Shown here: piece by piece, positions 50,512 to 58,392 of the stretch | Position numbering within the stretch: the stretch's first letter is position 1 | Layout of the letters: each line of letters starts with the position of its first letter | Assembly (NCBI RefSeq): GCF_018141105.1 | Contig: NZ_CP054839.1 | Location: 4,960,001-5,024,000, forward strand | Length of the DNA stretch: 64,000 nucleotides | Source: Saccharopolyspora erythraea | GTDB lineage: Bacteria > Actinomycetota > Actinomycetes > Mycobacteriales > Pseudonocardiaceae | Direction: 5' to 3' | Notes under the pieces: generated by a model | Told to the model about the DNA's origin: nothing | The model's input: the letters and a program-made list of their open reading frames with translations, nothing else | The model's database searches: none | Position numbers and translations under genes: made by a program

Positions 50512-50656
50512 GGTTTCCGGTCCACGCCCCCGTCGCCGCTTCGCGGCCCACGCCCCCCGTTGCAGTTTCGCGGTCGACGGGGGTGCCGTTCCGCCGTCCA
50601 GGCCCGTCGCCTTTCGCGGTCCACGGCGGTGCCGTTTCGCGGCCCACGGCCGGGGA
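50512..50656. repeat. Degenerate tandem repeats, about six units of 23-27 bp
   Basis: Units share the core TTCGCGGYCCACG with a GC-rich tail such as GCGGTGCCGT. TTCGCGG occurs at 50540, 50567, 50613 and 50636, with related TTTCCGG and TTCCGCC units filling the gaps and an outlying copy at 50677. Unit lengths vary, so the array is not maintained as coding DNA. Non-coding, between two secreted-protein genes. Confidence 0.6.
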
Positions 50657-50779
50657 TCTTCTACGTCTCCGGCCGATTCGCGGCCTGCGCCTCCACCCGG
50701 TCTGGACCACCGCCCGGCGGGCCGGCCAGGTGTCAACCAAGATCGGCTTTGCCCGCAGGACCCACTATCGTGCGTAACC

Positions 50780-51166
50780 CACGCGGGTGAGGTCTACGGA
50801 CATGGCTGACTCAGCGTAGCACCCCTCATTCGCCCGCCATGGTCACTCGACCTGCGAAAACGCAGAATTCCGTGCGATCACCGTTTCGTCTTCATGACGG
50901 CCGTCACGGCTTGCTCAGGTTGGCGAGCCGCCGGTGGCTACGTAGCGTTTCCGGCTGTCGGCCCCGAACCGGCAAAGCCATAAACCGGAAGCTCGCAGCG
51001 CCGGACCTGCCCGGCGAGCTTCCCGCCCCCGAAACGACGAGCACCGGGCAGGAACGAGATCCCCCCGAAGGACGACCGATGCCGCCCCCGACGGCACGGG
51101 CCGGAGAGCGCACCACGCGCCGAACCCGGCGCCCGTCCTCTCGCAGGCGCGGCAGGAGAACGATCC
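50780..51166 (+). promoter_or_regulatory. Long structured leader of the Rpf gene
   Basis: About 390 nt without a gene before the Rpf ATG. A strong hairpin, GGAAGCTCGC/GCGAGCTTCC (50987-50996 and 51014-51023), lies in the second half, preceded by a CCGAACCGGC-like block. Rpf genes of actinobacteria are often controlled by c-di-AMP (ydaO-type) riboswitches, so this leader is a candidate, but I could not align the consensus convincingly. Confidence 0.4.
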
Positions 51167-51520
51167 ATGGCGCGAAACCTCTTCAGCACCCGTGTCCTCG
51201 CCCGCGTCGCGCTCGCCGGTGCGATCGCCGCCGCACCGCTGGCCGCGGCGGTGCCCGCCGGCGCCGCCTCGGCCTCGACCTGGGACCGCCTCGCGCAGTG
51301 CGAGAGCACCGGGAACTGGAACGCCGACACCGGCAACGGCTTCTCCGGCGGGTTGCAGTTCACCGCCTCGACCTGGGCGGCCTACGGCGGCACCCAGTAC
51401 GCCTCCAAGGCGTCCGACGCCACTCGCGAGCAGCAGATCGCCGTCGCCGAGAAGGTGCTGAAGGCCCAGGGCGCCAAGGCGTGGCCGGTCTGCTCGAAGA
51501 AGGTCGGACTCTCCGGCTGA
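51167..51520 (+). CDS. Rpf-type secreted muralytic protein
   Basis: A 117-residue resuscitation-promoting factor-like protein. A signal peptide (residues 1-36, [26 protein letters not shown]) leads to a single transglycosylase-like Rpf domain: [74 protein letters not shown]46 is the likely catalytic glutamate, and C45 and the C-terminal Cys probably form the disulfide. It cleaves peptidoglycan glycan strands and promotes spore or dormant-cell outgrowth in related bacteria. It lacks a LysM or other wall-binding domain. AGGAGA precedes the ATG. Confidence 0.93.
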   Translation: MARNLFSTRVLARVALAGAIAAAPLAAAVPAGAASASTWDRLAQCESTGNWNADTGNGFSGGLQFTASTWAAYGGTQYASKASDATREQQIAVAEKVLKAQGAKAWPVCSKKVGLSG

Positions 51521-51540
51521 CCGGGCTCCCCCGTCCCGAG

Positions 51541-51580
51541 TGTCCGATGTGGACGGTATCCACGTCATCCACATCGGACA
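51541..51580. terminator. Hairpin between Rpf and the ABC ATPase
   Basis: TGTCCGATGTGGA and TCCACATCGGACA form a perfect 13-bp stem around a 14-nt loop, 20 nt after the Rpf stop. Its arms resemble the dispersed 23-bp element, so it may have a second origin. Confidence 0.55.
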
Positions 51581-51646
51581 CACCCCGAACTTGGGGTGGG
51601 AGTCGCCGATACCCCCGCGGCTCCCACCCCACCCCCAGCCCGCCGG

Positions 51647-52429
51647 TCAGCACCTCGACACAACGCACCTGACTGCTGTGTTCCCGGCGAAGAAGTCGCG
51701 GCCGAAGCCGCGCACCGGCGTCGCCCCGATCTCCCCGCGGCGCGGATCAGCCTCGATGTCCGGCATTCCGTCTGCGACCAGCCTGCCCCCGTGCAGGACC
51801 GCGACCCGGTCCGCCAGCGCACCAGCCTCCGCGCGGGACCGCGTGGCGAGGAAGACGGTGACCCCGGCGTCGGCGAGCTGACGAATGATCCGCCGGACGG
51901 CATGGCAGTCGCCGGGGTCGAGGCCGGCGGTCGGCTCGTCCAGCAGCAGCACCGGCGGCAACCCCACCACGGTCATGGCAAGTTCGAGCCTGCGACGCTC
52001 CCCTCGCGAGCACCGGGCGGCGAGTGCCCCGGCCACGCCGACCAGGTCGAACCGTTCGAGCAGGTCCGCCGCCCGGCTCCGGCCGTCGTCCTGGCCCAGC
52101 CGGTGCACGTCCGCTGTCCGCAGCAGGTTCTCCTCGACGGTGAGCAGTCCGTCCAGCTCCGTGAGCCCGCAGAACCCGACGGCCGAGCGCACCGAAGCGG
52201 GCTCGCGCACCACGTCGTGTCCGGCGACGCGCACCTCGCCGCAGTCGGGAACGCTCAGCGCGGACAGGAGCCGCACCACGGTCGTCTTGCCCGCCCCGGC
52301 CGCCCCCAGCAGGCAGAAGACACCGCCCTGCGGGACGAGCAGGTCGACGCCGTCGAGCACCGTGCGCGTGCCGTAGGTCTTGCGCAGACCGGCCGCCGCG
52401 ACAGCCGGTTTCGGCCTGGTTGTGTTCAT
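51647..52429 (-). CDS. Lone ABC-transporter ATPase with altered signature motif
   Basis: A 260-residue ABC ATPase of the DrrA/antibiotic-export type. Walker A is GAAGAGKTT (residues 42-50) and Walker B is VLLLDEPTAGLDP, but the ABC signature reads CSRGERRRLELA instead of LSGGQ, and the Q-loop lies in VGFCGLTELDGLLTVEENL, where Gln is missing. No membrane permease gene adjoins it; the next gene downstream is on the other strand. Its upstream partner in the operon is the DUF4097 gene (91 bp away). ATG 52429 has GAGGGA next to it. It may serve a permease elsewhere or act as a non-transport ATPase. Confidence 0.82.
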   Translation of the reverse strand: MNTTRPKPAVAAAGLRKTYGTRTVLDGVDLLVPQGGVFCLLGAAGAGKTTVVRLLSALSVPDCGEVRVAGHDVVREPASVRSAVGFCGLTELDGLLTVEENLLRTADVHRLGQDDGRSRAADLLERFDLVGVAGALAARCSRGERRRLELAMTVVGLPPVLLLDEPTAGLDPGDCHAVRRIIRQLADAGVTVFLATRSRAEAGALADRVAVLHGGRLVADGMPDIEADPRRGEIGATPVRGFGRDFFAGNTAVRCVVSRC

Positions 52430-52520
52430 CTTCCCTCGATTCTGGGCGAGCTCCGGCGACCGGTTCGCGACTGCCGGGTCACGGTAGGCAGGACGAACCG
52501 CCGAAGAGGAACCGTTGCGG

Positions 52521-53369
52521 TCAGTCCGCCGCCACGGCCCGGCGGATGACGATGTCGCCGTGGAAGGTGCGCGCCCGGACTTCGACGGTCTCGTCGGATC
52601 GGCCGGGGCCATCGGACTCCGCCATGTGGTTGCGCACGGTGCCGGCCATGGAGGTCGTGTCCAGCCACGCGGCGGTGCCCTGGCCGATGCCGACCTCCAG
52701 CTCTCCGGACGCCGTTTCCAGCGTCACCGAGCCCCGCACGACCTCGCCGAGGCGGATGTCACCCGACGCGGTCTTGGCCCGCACCCCGGACCCCGCGCGG
52801 TCGACCACGATGTCTCCGGCGGCGGAGCTCAGGCGCACGTCGCCGGAGACATCGCCGACCCAGGTCTGACCGGCGATGTTCTTGATCTCCGCGGTGCCGT
52901 CGATCTCGCGGATCCGCAGGTCGCCCGCCCCGGTGACCTTGGTGTGGCCCACCGCACGCTCGACCGCGATGTCTCCGCTGGAGGTCTCCAGCCGCAGCGT
53001 CCGGCCCTCCTCGATGCGGATGTCGCCGGACGCGGTCGCGATCCGGCCCTCGCCGAAGCGGCCCTCGCACTGGAACTTCCCGGCCGCGGCCTCGGCGCGC
53101 AGGTCGGACCCCGCGGGCAGCTCGACGACGACGTCGATCGATCCCGCCCTGGTGAAGAACCCGTACTGCTTCGGCGCCTTGACGAGCAGCACGCCGTTGG
53201 AGAACTCGACTCGGGTCTGCTCGGCGGCCTTGACGTCCGCGCTGTTGCCCGCCCTGCTCGGGCGGACCTCCACGACGGTGTCGGTGCGGTCGCTCGCGAC
53301 GATCCGGGCGGTTCCGAGGACGATGTCGACGGTGGCCGAAATCGGTTCCGGGGTGGAGAAAACAGGCAT
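52521..53369 (-). CDS. DUF4097 beta-strand-repeat protein
   Basis: A 282-residue protein made of repeated short strands in a right-handed helix (adhesin-like DUF4097): [135 protein letters not shown]. The recurring pattern 'ASGDIR' fits the family. There is no signal peptide, so it is probably cytoplasmic, as in many actinomycete relatives. It lies between the RHH regulator and the lone ABC ATPase, and the three form one transcription unit. Function unknown. Confidence 0.85.
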   Translation of the reverse strand: MPVFSTPEPISATVDIVLGTARIVASDRTDTVVEVRPSRAGNSADVKAAEQTRVEFSNGVLLVKAPKQYGFFTRAGSIDVVVELPAGSDLRAEAAAGKFQCEGRFGEGRIATASGDIRIEEGRTLRLETSSGDIAVERAVGHTKVTGAGDLRIREIDGTAEIKNIAGQTWVGDVSGDVRLSSAAGDIVVDRAGSGVRAKTASGDIRLGEVVRGSVTLETASGELEVGIGQGTAAWLDTTSMAGTVRNHMAESDGPGRSDETVEVRARTFHGDIVIRRAVAAD

Positions 53370-53509
53370 GGTGATCCCCTTCTGCGTGTTCGATTCCGCG
53401 TTCTCGCAGGTGGAACGCGTGTGGTGTCAGGTCGACCTGCGACCGGCGGCGATCACCCGGTCCGGGCCCTCAACGGCCGGCTGCGCTTGCGGGCTGCCGG
53501 CCCCGGCCG

Positions 53510-54058
53510 TCAGCGAACCCAGCCGGTGTAGCGCTGCCCGCCCCAGCGGTCGCGCTTCCTGGAGCGGCTTGCGTGTTCGTCGCCCCGCAGCGTGGTGGCG
53601 ACGGCGCGGGTGAGCCACGCGTTGACCGACAGACCCTCCCGTGCGGCGGCTTCCTCGACGCGGAGCTTGAGCTGCTCGGGCAGGCGGAAGTTGATGCGCG
53701 ACGTGGGGCCGTCCTCGGCGGCCGTCCCGGCGTGCGGGCTTGCTCCCGGCTCCGCCGACGGTGGGCCACCGGGCGCCGCCGGACCGTCCGGCTCGTCGCC
53801 GGATGGCTGATCGGAACCCGGCGCGGTCACGACGAAGTCCGGGCTGAGGCCCCGCAGCCGGACGTCGACCGAGCCCGGTGCCAGGTCGCGCGTGATCTCC
53901 TCCGCCGCCGCGGTGAGCGCGTTGAGCAGCGTCAGGCGCGCGGCGGACTCCAGCGGCGCGGTGAGCCGCTCGGCGAGCGCGCGGGCTTCCTCACCGCCGG
54001 CGTCGGCGGCGACGGCCAGCTCCCGGCGGAGGTTGTCGACGAAGGGCGTCAAGTCCAT
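53510..54058 (-). CDS. Ribbon-helix-helix regulator with long N-terminal helical region
   Basis: A 182-residue protein. Residues about 1-65 are a helical domain (MDLTPFVDNLRRELAVAADAGGEEARALAERLTAPLESAARLTLLNALTAAAEEITRDL), a Pro/Gly-rich linker spans about 75-118, and residues about 120-158 are a HicB-type ribbon-helix-helix (RINFRLPEQLKLRVEEAAAREGLSVNAWLTRAVATTL), followed by a basic tail. ATG 54058 sits inside an array of GGCGCC/GGNNCC palindromes (54058-54119), strongly suggesting autorepression. No toxin gene is linked; the downstream partners are the DUF4097 protein and an ABC ATPase. Confidence 0.82.
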   Translation of the reverse strand: MDLTPFVDNLRRELAVAADAGGEEARALAERLTAPLESAARLTLLNALTAAAEEITRDLAPGSVDVRLRGLSPDFVVTAPGSDQPSGDEPDGPAAPGGPPSAEPGASPHAGTAAEDGPTSRINFRLPEQLKLRVEEAAAREGLSVNAWLTRAVATTLRGDEHASRSRKRDRWGGQRYTGWVR

Positions 54059-54119
54059 GGTGCCAATATGGCACCACTATGGCGCCATCGCAAGCACTTT
54101 GGCGCAAATGATGGCGCCA
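54058..54119. promoter_or_regulatory. Operator array at the RHH gene start
   Basis: Four palindromic sites in 62 bp: TGGTGCC-N5-GGCACCA (54058-54076, overlapping the start codon), TGGCGCCA (54080-54087), TTGGCGCAA (54099-54107) and TGGCGCCA (54112-54119). RHH repressors bind arrays of short palindromes cooperatively, so this is very probably the autoregulatory site of the gene that begins at 54058. Confidence 0.75.
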
Positions 54120-54164
54120 CACTCCGGCGTCATGCCGCCATACCGCGTGGACCAGCGCAAACAC

Positions 54165-54195
54165 TGAACGGCCCGGCGGTCAGCCGGGCCGTTCA
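54165..54195 (-). terminator. Terminator after the DUF985 gene
   Basis: TGAACGGCCCGGC and GCCGGGCCGTTCA form a perfect 13-bp stem with loop GGTCA, 28 nt past the stop at 54223. Confidence 0.75.
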
Positions 54196-54222
54196 GGGGG
54201 CGTCGCGGAGGACTCGCCGTGC

Positions 54223-54672
54223 TCAGGCGAGCGCGCGGATGCGTTCGGCGTGGTCGGGGTACTGCGCGCAGAGGTCCTCGACGTCCGGCGTCGAGACGAT
54301 GTCGGGCGTGAACGGTGGCGACACGACGACGCTGGTGAGGCTGTGGTCCCCGAGCGTGCGCGCGGCCTGCACGACGCCGCCGGGCACCACGAAGTGCGGG
54401 TGCTGGCCCGCTTCGATGTCCGGCCCGATGACGTGGTCGCGCGGCTCGCCCTCGGCGGGGTCGAGCAGGGTGATCCGAAGCGGGTCGCCGGAGTGGTGGG
54501 TGAAGATCTCCGGGTGCGCGGCGGCGTGCCATCCGGCGTGGTGCTCGCGGGGCAGCAGCCAGTAGATCATCGTGGCGTTGTCGTCGCGCCAGGTCTCGCG
54601 GAAGTAGCCGTTGCACACGTTCAACGGCCGCAGGTCGAGGGTCCGCACGATCTGCTCGGACGCCGAGGTCAT
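54223..54672 (-). CDS. DUF985-type cupin protein
   Basis: A 149-residue single-cupin protein of the DUF985 (cupin_5) family: GYFRETWRDDNATMIYWLLPREHHAGWHAAAHPEIFTHHSGDPLRITLLDP, then GPDIEAGQHPHFVVPGGVVQAARTLGDHSLTSVVVSPPFTPDIVSTPD. Several His residues could bind a metal. Structures of family members suggest sugar-nucleotide or small-acid binding, but no activity is fixed. ATG 54672 overlaps the stop of the GGDEF gene by 4 nt, so the two are co-translated. Confidence 0.85.
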   Translation of the reverse strand: MTSASEQIVRTLDLRPLNVCNGYFRETWRDDNATMIYWLLPREHHAGWHAAAHPEIFTHHSGDPLRITLLDPAEGEPRDHVIGPDIEAGQHPHFVVPGGVVQAARTLGDHSLTSVVVSPPFTPDIVSTPDVEDLCAQYPDHAERIRALA

Positions 54673-56219
54673 CGGATGTGCTCCTCCCGGAACTCGAAGG
54701 TGTGGGCGAGGGTGTTCTTGCCCCGCCGCTTGGCCACGTACATGGCGCTGTCGGCCCAGCGCATCAGGGTGTCGGTGCCCGCGACCGGCTGGTCCGGACT
54801 CAGGTAGGTCATGCCGACACTCGCGCTGACCACCAGCGGACGCCCGTTGACGTCGTAGGGTTCCTGCAGGGCTCGCAGCAGGCGTTGCCCCGCCTCCTCC
54901 AGCGGCTCGTGGACGTTGTGCAGCACCACCGCGAACTCGTCTCCGCCCAGCCGCGCCACCAGGTCGTCGGCCCCCGCGCAGCGGGTGAGCCGCCGGGCCG
55001 CGCCGGTCAGCACCAGGTCCCCGGCGGCGTGCCCGAAGTTGTCGTTGACCTCCTTGAAGTCGTCGAGGTCGCAGAAGGCGAGCACGATCGGCCTGCGGCA
55101 GTCGGCGAGGCTGCGTTCGAGCCAGTGCAGGAACAGCGTCCGGTTGGCCACCCCGGTCAGCGGATCGTGCAGCGCCTCGTACTCGGCTCTGCGCAGCAGG
55201 CGGTTGTTCTCCAGCAGCGTCGCGAGCTGGCGCAGGATGACCAGCCCCATCAGCGCCACGAACACGCACTCCTGGAAGCGGGTGAGGGTGAGCCCGGCCA
55301 GCAGGCCCGCGGCTATGAACACGGCGGTGGCGATCAGCGGCAGGTAGGGCACCGCGAGCTGGACGACCTCGCGCACGGCGCGGTGCGCGCGGCCCTCCTG
55401 TTCGCGGCGTCCGGTGCTCGGTGCCAGCGCGCCCAGGAAGAAGAACACCGGGCAGGCCATGAACCCCGCTTCCAGCCACGGCGGGACCGTCTCCGCCCCG
55501 GTGTCGACGTAATGGCCGAACAGCGCACTGGAGACCATGTAGGACACCGCGGCGAGCGCGATGAACAGCACCGGCAGTTCGCGCGCGCCGCGGCGGAGAG
55601 TGGCCAGCGCCACCGTCCCCGCCGCCAGCCACAGGTACGCCAGCGGGTGCGCGGCCAGCAGCGTCAGGATCGGCCCCGAGGCGTCCCAGCCCTGCGACAG
55701 GTGCGTGCCGAGCGTGACCGAGACGAACAGCACCACCGAACCGGCGATGATCACCAGGTCCAGCGCCTTGATGGCGAGGTTGCGGGGGTCTCCCAGCGGC
55801 GAGCGCGGCCCGGGTCCGCGTTCGTAGGCGTGGATCACCAGCGCCAGCAGCGCGATCACCGGTGTCAGCAGGAACCCGGCCGGTCCGAGCGTCGCGGTGG
55901 GCAGCGGGACCGCCACGACGACCTGGTCCCAGCTCCAGGCGACCAGACCGATCAGGAAGCACGCCATGGCCGCGCTCATCCACTGCCGCCAGCGACGCTG
56001 CGGTCCCCGGTGGCGGATCGCCGACCAGGTCCACGCCCCCAGCGCCGCGACCGAGGCCGCGACCTCCCACAGCTTGTTGAGCGCGATCGAGCCGGACCAG
56101 CCGAGCACGCCGCTGCCCGCGACGGTGATCTCGACCAGCAGCAGCACCATCGCCGCGGCGGTTATCCGACGAAATGACCTGTTTCCCGGAGCGCGCGCGA
56201 AAAACCCTTTTCCGACCAC
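54669..56219 (-). CDS. Membrane-bound GGDEF diguanylate cyclase
   Basis: A 516-residue protein. Residues 20-345 hold about nine hydrophobic helices, forming an integral membrane sensor module; the C-terminal GGDEF domain (about 350-515) has the intact signature LVARLGGDEFAVV (GGDEF 425-429) and the substrate block LAFCDLDDFKEVNDNFGHAAGD. An RxxD I-site is not seen at the usual place upstream. It probably makes cyclic di-GMP. GTG 56219 is used as start. It overlaps the downstream cupin gene by 4 nt, an unusual partner for a cyclase. Confidence 0.88.
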   Translation of the reverse strand: MVGKGFFARAPGNRSFRRITAAAMVLLLVEITVAGSGVLGWSGSIALNKLWEVAASVAALGAWTWSAIRHRGPQRRWRQWMSAAMACFLIGLVAWSWDQVVVAVPLPTATLGPAGFLLTPVIALLALVIHAYERGPGPRSPLGDPRNLAIKALDLVIIAGSVVLFVSVTLGTHLSQGWDASGPILTLLAAHPLAYLWLAAGTVALATLRRGARELPVLFIALAAVSYMVSSALFGHYVDTGAETVPPWLEAGFMACPVFFFLGALAPSTGRREQEGRAHRAVREVVQLAVPYLPLIATAVFIAAGLLAGLTLTRFQECVFVALMGLVILRQLATLLENNRLLRRAEYEALHDPLTGVANRTLFLHWLERSLADCRRPIVLAFCDLDDFKEVNDNFGHAAGDLVLTGAARRLTRCAGADDLVARLGGDEFAVVLHNVHEPLEEAGQRLLRALQEPYDVNGRPLVVSASVGMTYLSPDQPVAGTDTLMRWADSAMYVAKRRGKNTLAHTFEFREEHIR

Positions 56220-56710
56220 AGATTCCCCAGTGCATGCCGTGGCGAGCAGCTACGGGAACGGACCCTACTACAAGCGCGAAGCCGCAAGCCCGCAGTTCCG
56301 CCGTCCAGGTGTTCCGCGGAATATGCCAAAAGAGTGGGAAATCCGCCGTCCGGACCCATTTTCCGTCCTTTCGACTGCTGGTTCCGGACGCATGACGCGA
56401 GGTTGGCCGGATCGGCCGCCCGAGCAGGAGAACGCCGGAACCCGAATTCACCATTCACCGGCGCAGCATCAACGAATACCGCCGCCATATCCGCGAAAAT
56501 TGCGTCGGACGCAAAATTCACGTTGTCCGGTCGGCGGAATCGGTGAGATCAACGCCCGGCAGAGTGAATCCGACCGCTCCCGCGTGTCAACACCCGGGAG
56601 GGAATCGCACTGATCCCGCGCGCGTCGGCACCTGGAGACGAACTCCACTGATCGGCGTGCGGTTCGGATGGACGAATCCCGCCGCTCGCGCGCGGTTCCG
56701 GGCAGCGGGA
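56220..56710. other. Gene-free interval
   Basis: 491 bp between the GGDEF start and the thioesterase stop on the same strand. It is visibly less GC-rich than the genes on either side. No protein, palindrome or promoter pair was recognised with confidence. Confidence 0.4.
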
Positions 56711-57475
56711 TCAGCTGCCCGCGGCGGACCCGAGGTGCTCGGTGACCGTCCGCGCCACCTGCGCCACCTGGTCGTTGAGGTAGAAGTGCCCGCCGCGGAA
56801 GGTCTCCAGGTGGAAGACGTCAGCGGTGTGCTGCTTCCACTGCTGGGCCTCCTCGATGCTCACCCTGGGGTCGGCGTCCCCGGCCAGCGCGACGATCGGG
56901 CAGCTCACGTCCGGGCCCGGCCGGTACTCGTAGGTCTCGATGGCGGTGTAGTCGCTGCGCAGGGCGGGCAGGATCATCTGCACGATCTCCTCGTCGTCGA
57001 AGAGCCTGCTGTCGGTCCCGCTCAGCTGCCTGATCTCGTCGATCAGCCCCTTGTCGTCGCGCTTGTGCACCGACTCGTCCCGGCTGGTCGTCGGGGCCCT
57101 GCGGCCGGACGCGAACAGCGCGCGGGGCGTGCGGCCTCCCGTCGCCTCCAGCAGGCGGGCGACCTCGAACGCGGCGATGGCGCCCATGCTGTGGCCGAAG
57201 AACGCGAACGGCCGGTCCAGCAGCGGGGCGATGACCTCGGCGATCCGCTCGGCCAGCGCGGTCATGCTCGCGAACCCGGGCTCGCCACGGCGGTCCTGCC
57301 TGCCCGGGTACTGCACCGCGAAGACCTCCAGCGAGGCGGAGAGCTCCTTGGAGAGCTGGAGGTAGGAGCTGGCGGAGCCGCCCGCGTGCGGGAAGCACAC
57401 CAACCGGGGCGCGCCCTGCGGGGCGGTGTGGAAACGCCGGAACCAGCTCTGCCCGTCAGGACCCAGATTCGCCAC
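56711..57475 (-). CDS. Type II thioesterase
   Basis: A 254-residue type II thioesterase (GrsT/RifR-like). The opening LVCFPHAGGSASSYLQLSKEL, the nucleophile elbow FFGHSMGAI (S96), the Asp region (GDADPRVS) and the catalytic His block FRGGHFYL (about H229) are all intact. Such enzymes clear mis-primed acyl groups from PKS or NRPS carrier proteins. No PKS or NRPS gene is in the window, so it serves a cluster elsewhere or is a relic of one. Start ATG 57475. Confidence 0.9.
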   Translation of the reverse strand: MANLGPDGQSWFRRFHTAPQGAPRLVCFPHAGGSASSYLQLSKELSASLEVFAVQYPGRQDRRGEPGFASMTALAERIAEVIAPLLDRPFAFFGHSMGAIAAFEVARLLEATGGRTPRALFASGRRAPTTSRDESVHKRDDKGLIDEIRQLSGTDSRLFDDEEIVQMILPALRSDYTAIETYEYRPGPDVSCPIVALAGDADPRVSIEEAQQWKQHTADVFHLETFRGGHFYLNDQVAQVARTVTEHLGSAAGS

Positions 57476-57585
57476 GCGCTACCTTCTTCGAACGGCTTCC
57501 CCCGGGCCGCGAGACCCCTTGATCGCAATCCTAGGTTCGCGTCCCGCCCACGAGCAACCAGGTCGGACCGCGGCCGCACCGGTGT

Positions 57586-58380
57586 TCACCAGCACGACAG
57601 CCCGGCCTCCACCAGCGTTGTGGCGTTGGCCTCGAGCAGGGCGAACGGGTCCAGCTCGGTGGTGTCGATCTCGGCCACGTGCCAACCGATCCCGCCGTGC
57701 TCACGCAGCACGGCGAGGATGTCGACGGCACCGCTGCCGAGCGGTGTCTGCGGTGCCCCGGGTTCGGCGGGACCGTCCTTGAGGTGCACGGCGAGCACGC
57801 GGTCGCCGAGGTTGGCCAGCACCGCAGCCGGCTCGGCTCCCCCGGTGGCAGCCCAGTAGAGGTCCACCTCGGCGGCGAGCCGCTCGCCTGCCCTGGACCA
57901 GAAACGGTCGTGGCCGGTCGTGCCGTCAGGCAACCGGGCCCACTCGAACCAGTGGTTGTGGTAGCCGAGCCGCACGCCGTGCGGCGTGAGGGCCTCGGCC
58001 GCGGTGCCGAGCACGTCGGCGAAGGCGTCGACGCGTCCTGGGTCGGCAAAGGTGTCCTCGTCGAAGCCGTCCACCAGGCGCGGATGCGGGACGAACGCGG
58101 TCGCGGTGCCGAGGATCGCGCACTCCTCCGCCAGTTCGGATACATCGCGCGGCAGAGCGGCGTGGACCGCGGAGACCGCCAGCCCCGCCGCGTCGAGAGC
58201 CGACTTCAGGGAGCGCGCCGACGCCGAACGCTCGGAGCGCGTGCGGTCCGGCGCACCGAGGCCGAACGGCTCGACGTGCCCGAAACCGATGTCGGCCAGG
58301 CGCCGCAGCGTCGCGTCGCGGTCGGCGGCCAACCGGTCGCGCAGGCTGTAGAGCTGAGCGGAGAGCTTGGGGGCGGGCAT
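57586..58380 (-). CDS. Sugar phosphate isomerase/epimerase (TIM barrel)
   Basis: A 264-residue xylose-isomerase-like TIM barrel: LSAQLYSLRDRLAADRDATLRRLADIGFGHVEPFG (opening strand and helix), RLGYHNHWFEW, AEVDLYWAATGG and DRVLAVHLKDGPA carry the Glu/Asp/His metal ligands expected of the family. It probably isomerises or epimerises a keto-sugar or sugar acid. It is 12 bp downstream of another such gene on the same strand, so the two are an operon. No dehydrogenase or transporter adjoins them. Confidence 0.85.
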   Translation of the reverse strand: MPAPKLSAQLYSLRDRLAADRDATLRRLADIGFGHVEPFGLGAPDRTRSERSASARSLKSALDAAGLAVSAVHAALPRDVSELAEECAILGTATAFVPHPRLVDGFDEDTFADPGRVDAFADVLGTAAEALTPHGVRLGYHNHWFEWARLPDGTTGHDRFWSRAGERLAAEVDLYWAATGGAEPAAVLANLGDRVLAVHLKDGPAEPGAPQTPLGSGAVDILAVLREHGGIGWHVAEIDTTELDPFALLEANATTLVEAGLSCW

Positions 58381-58392
58381 CGGGTCTCCTGT

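Noticed and set aside
51079-51166. ATG 51079 with GAAGGACG upstream, near the Rpf gene.
   Set aside because: Out of frame with Rpf and gives an Arg-rich product without motifs; ATG 51167 has AGGAGA and a proper signal peptide.
50839-51672. Long frames across the Rpf gene and leader in other phases.
   Set aside because: Shadow frames over a gene with an intact Rpf domain.
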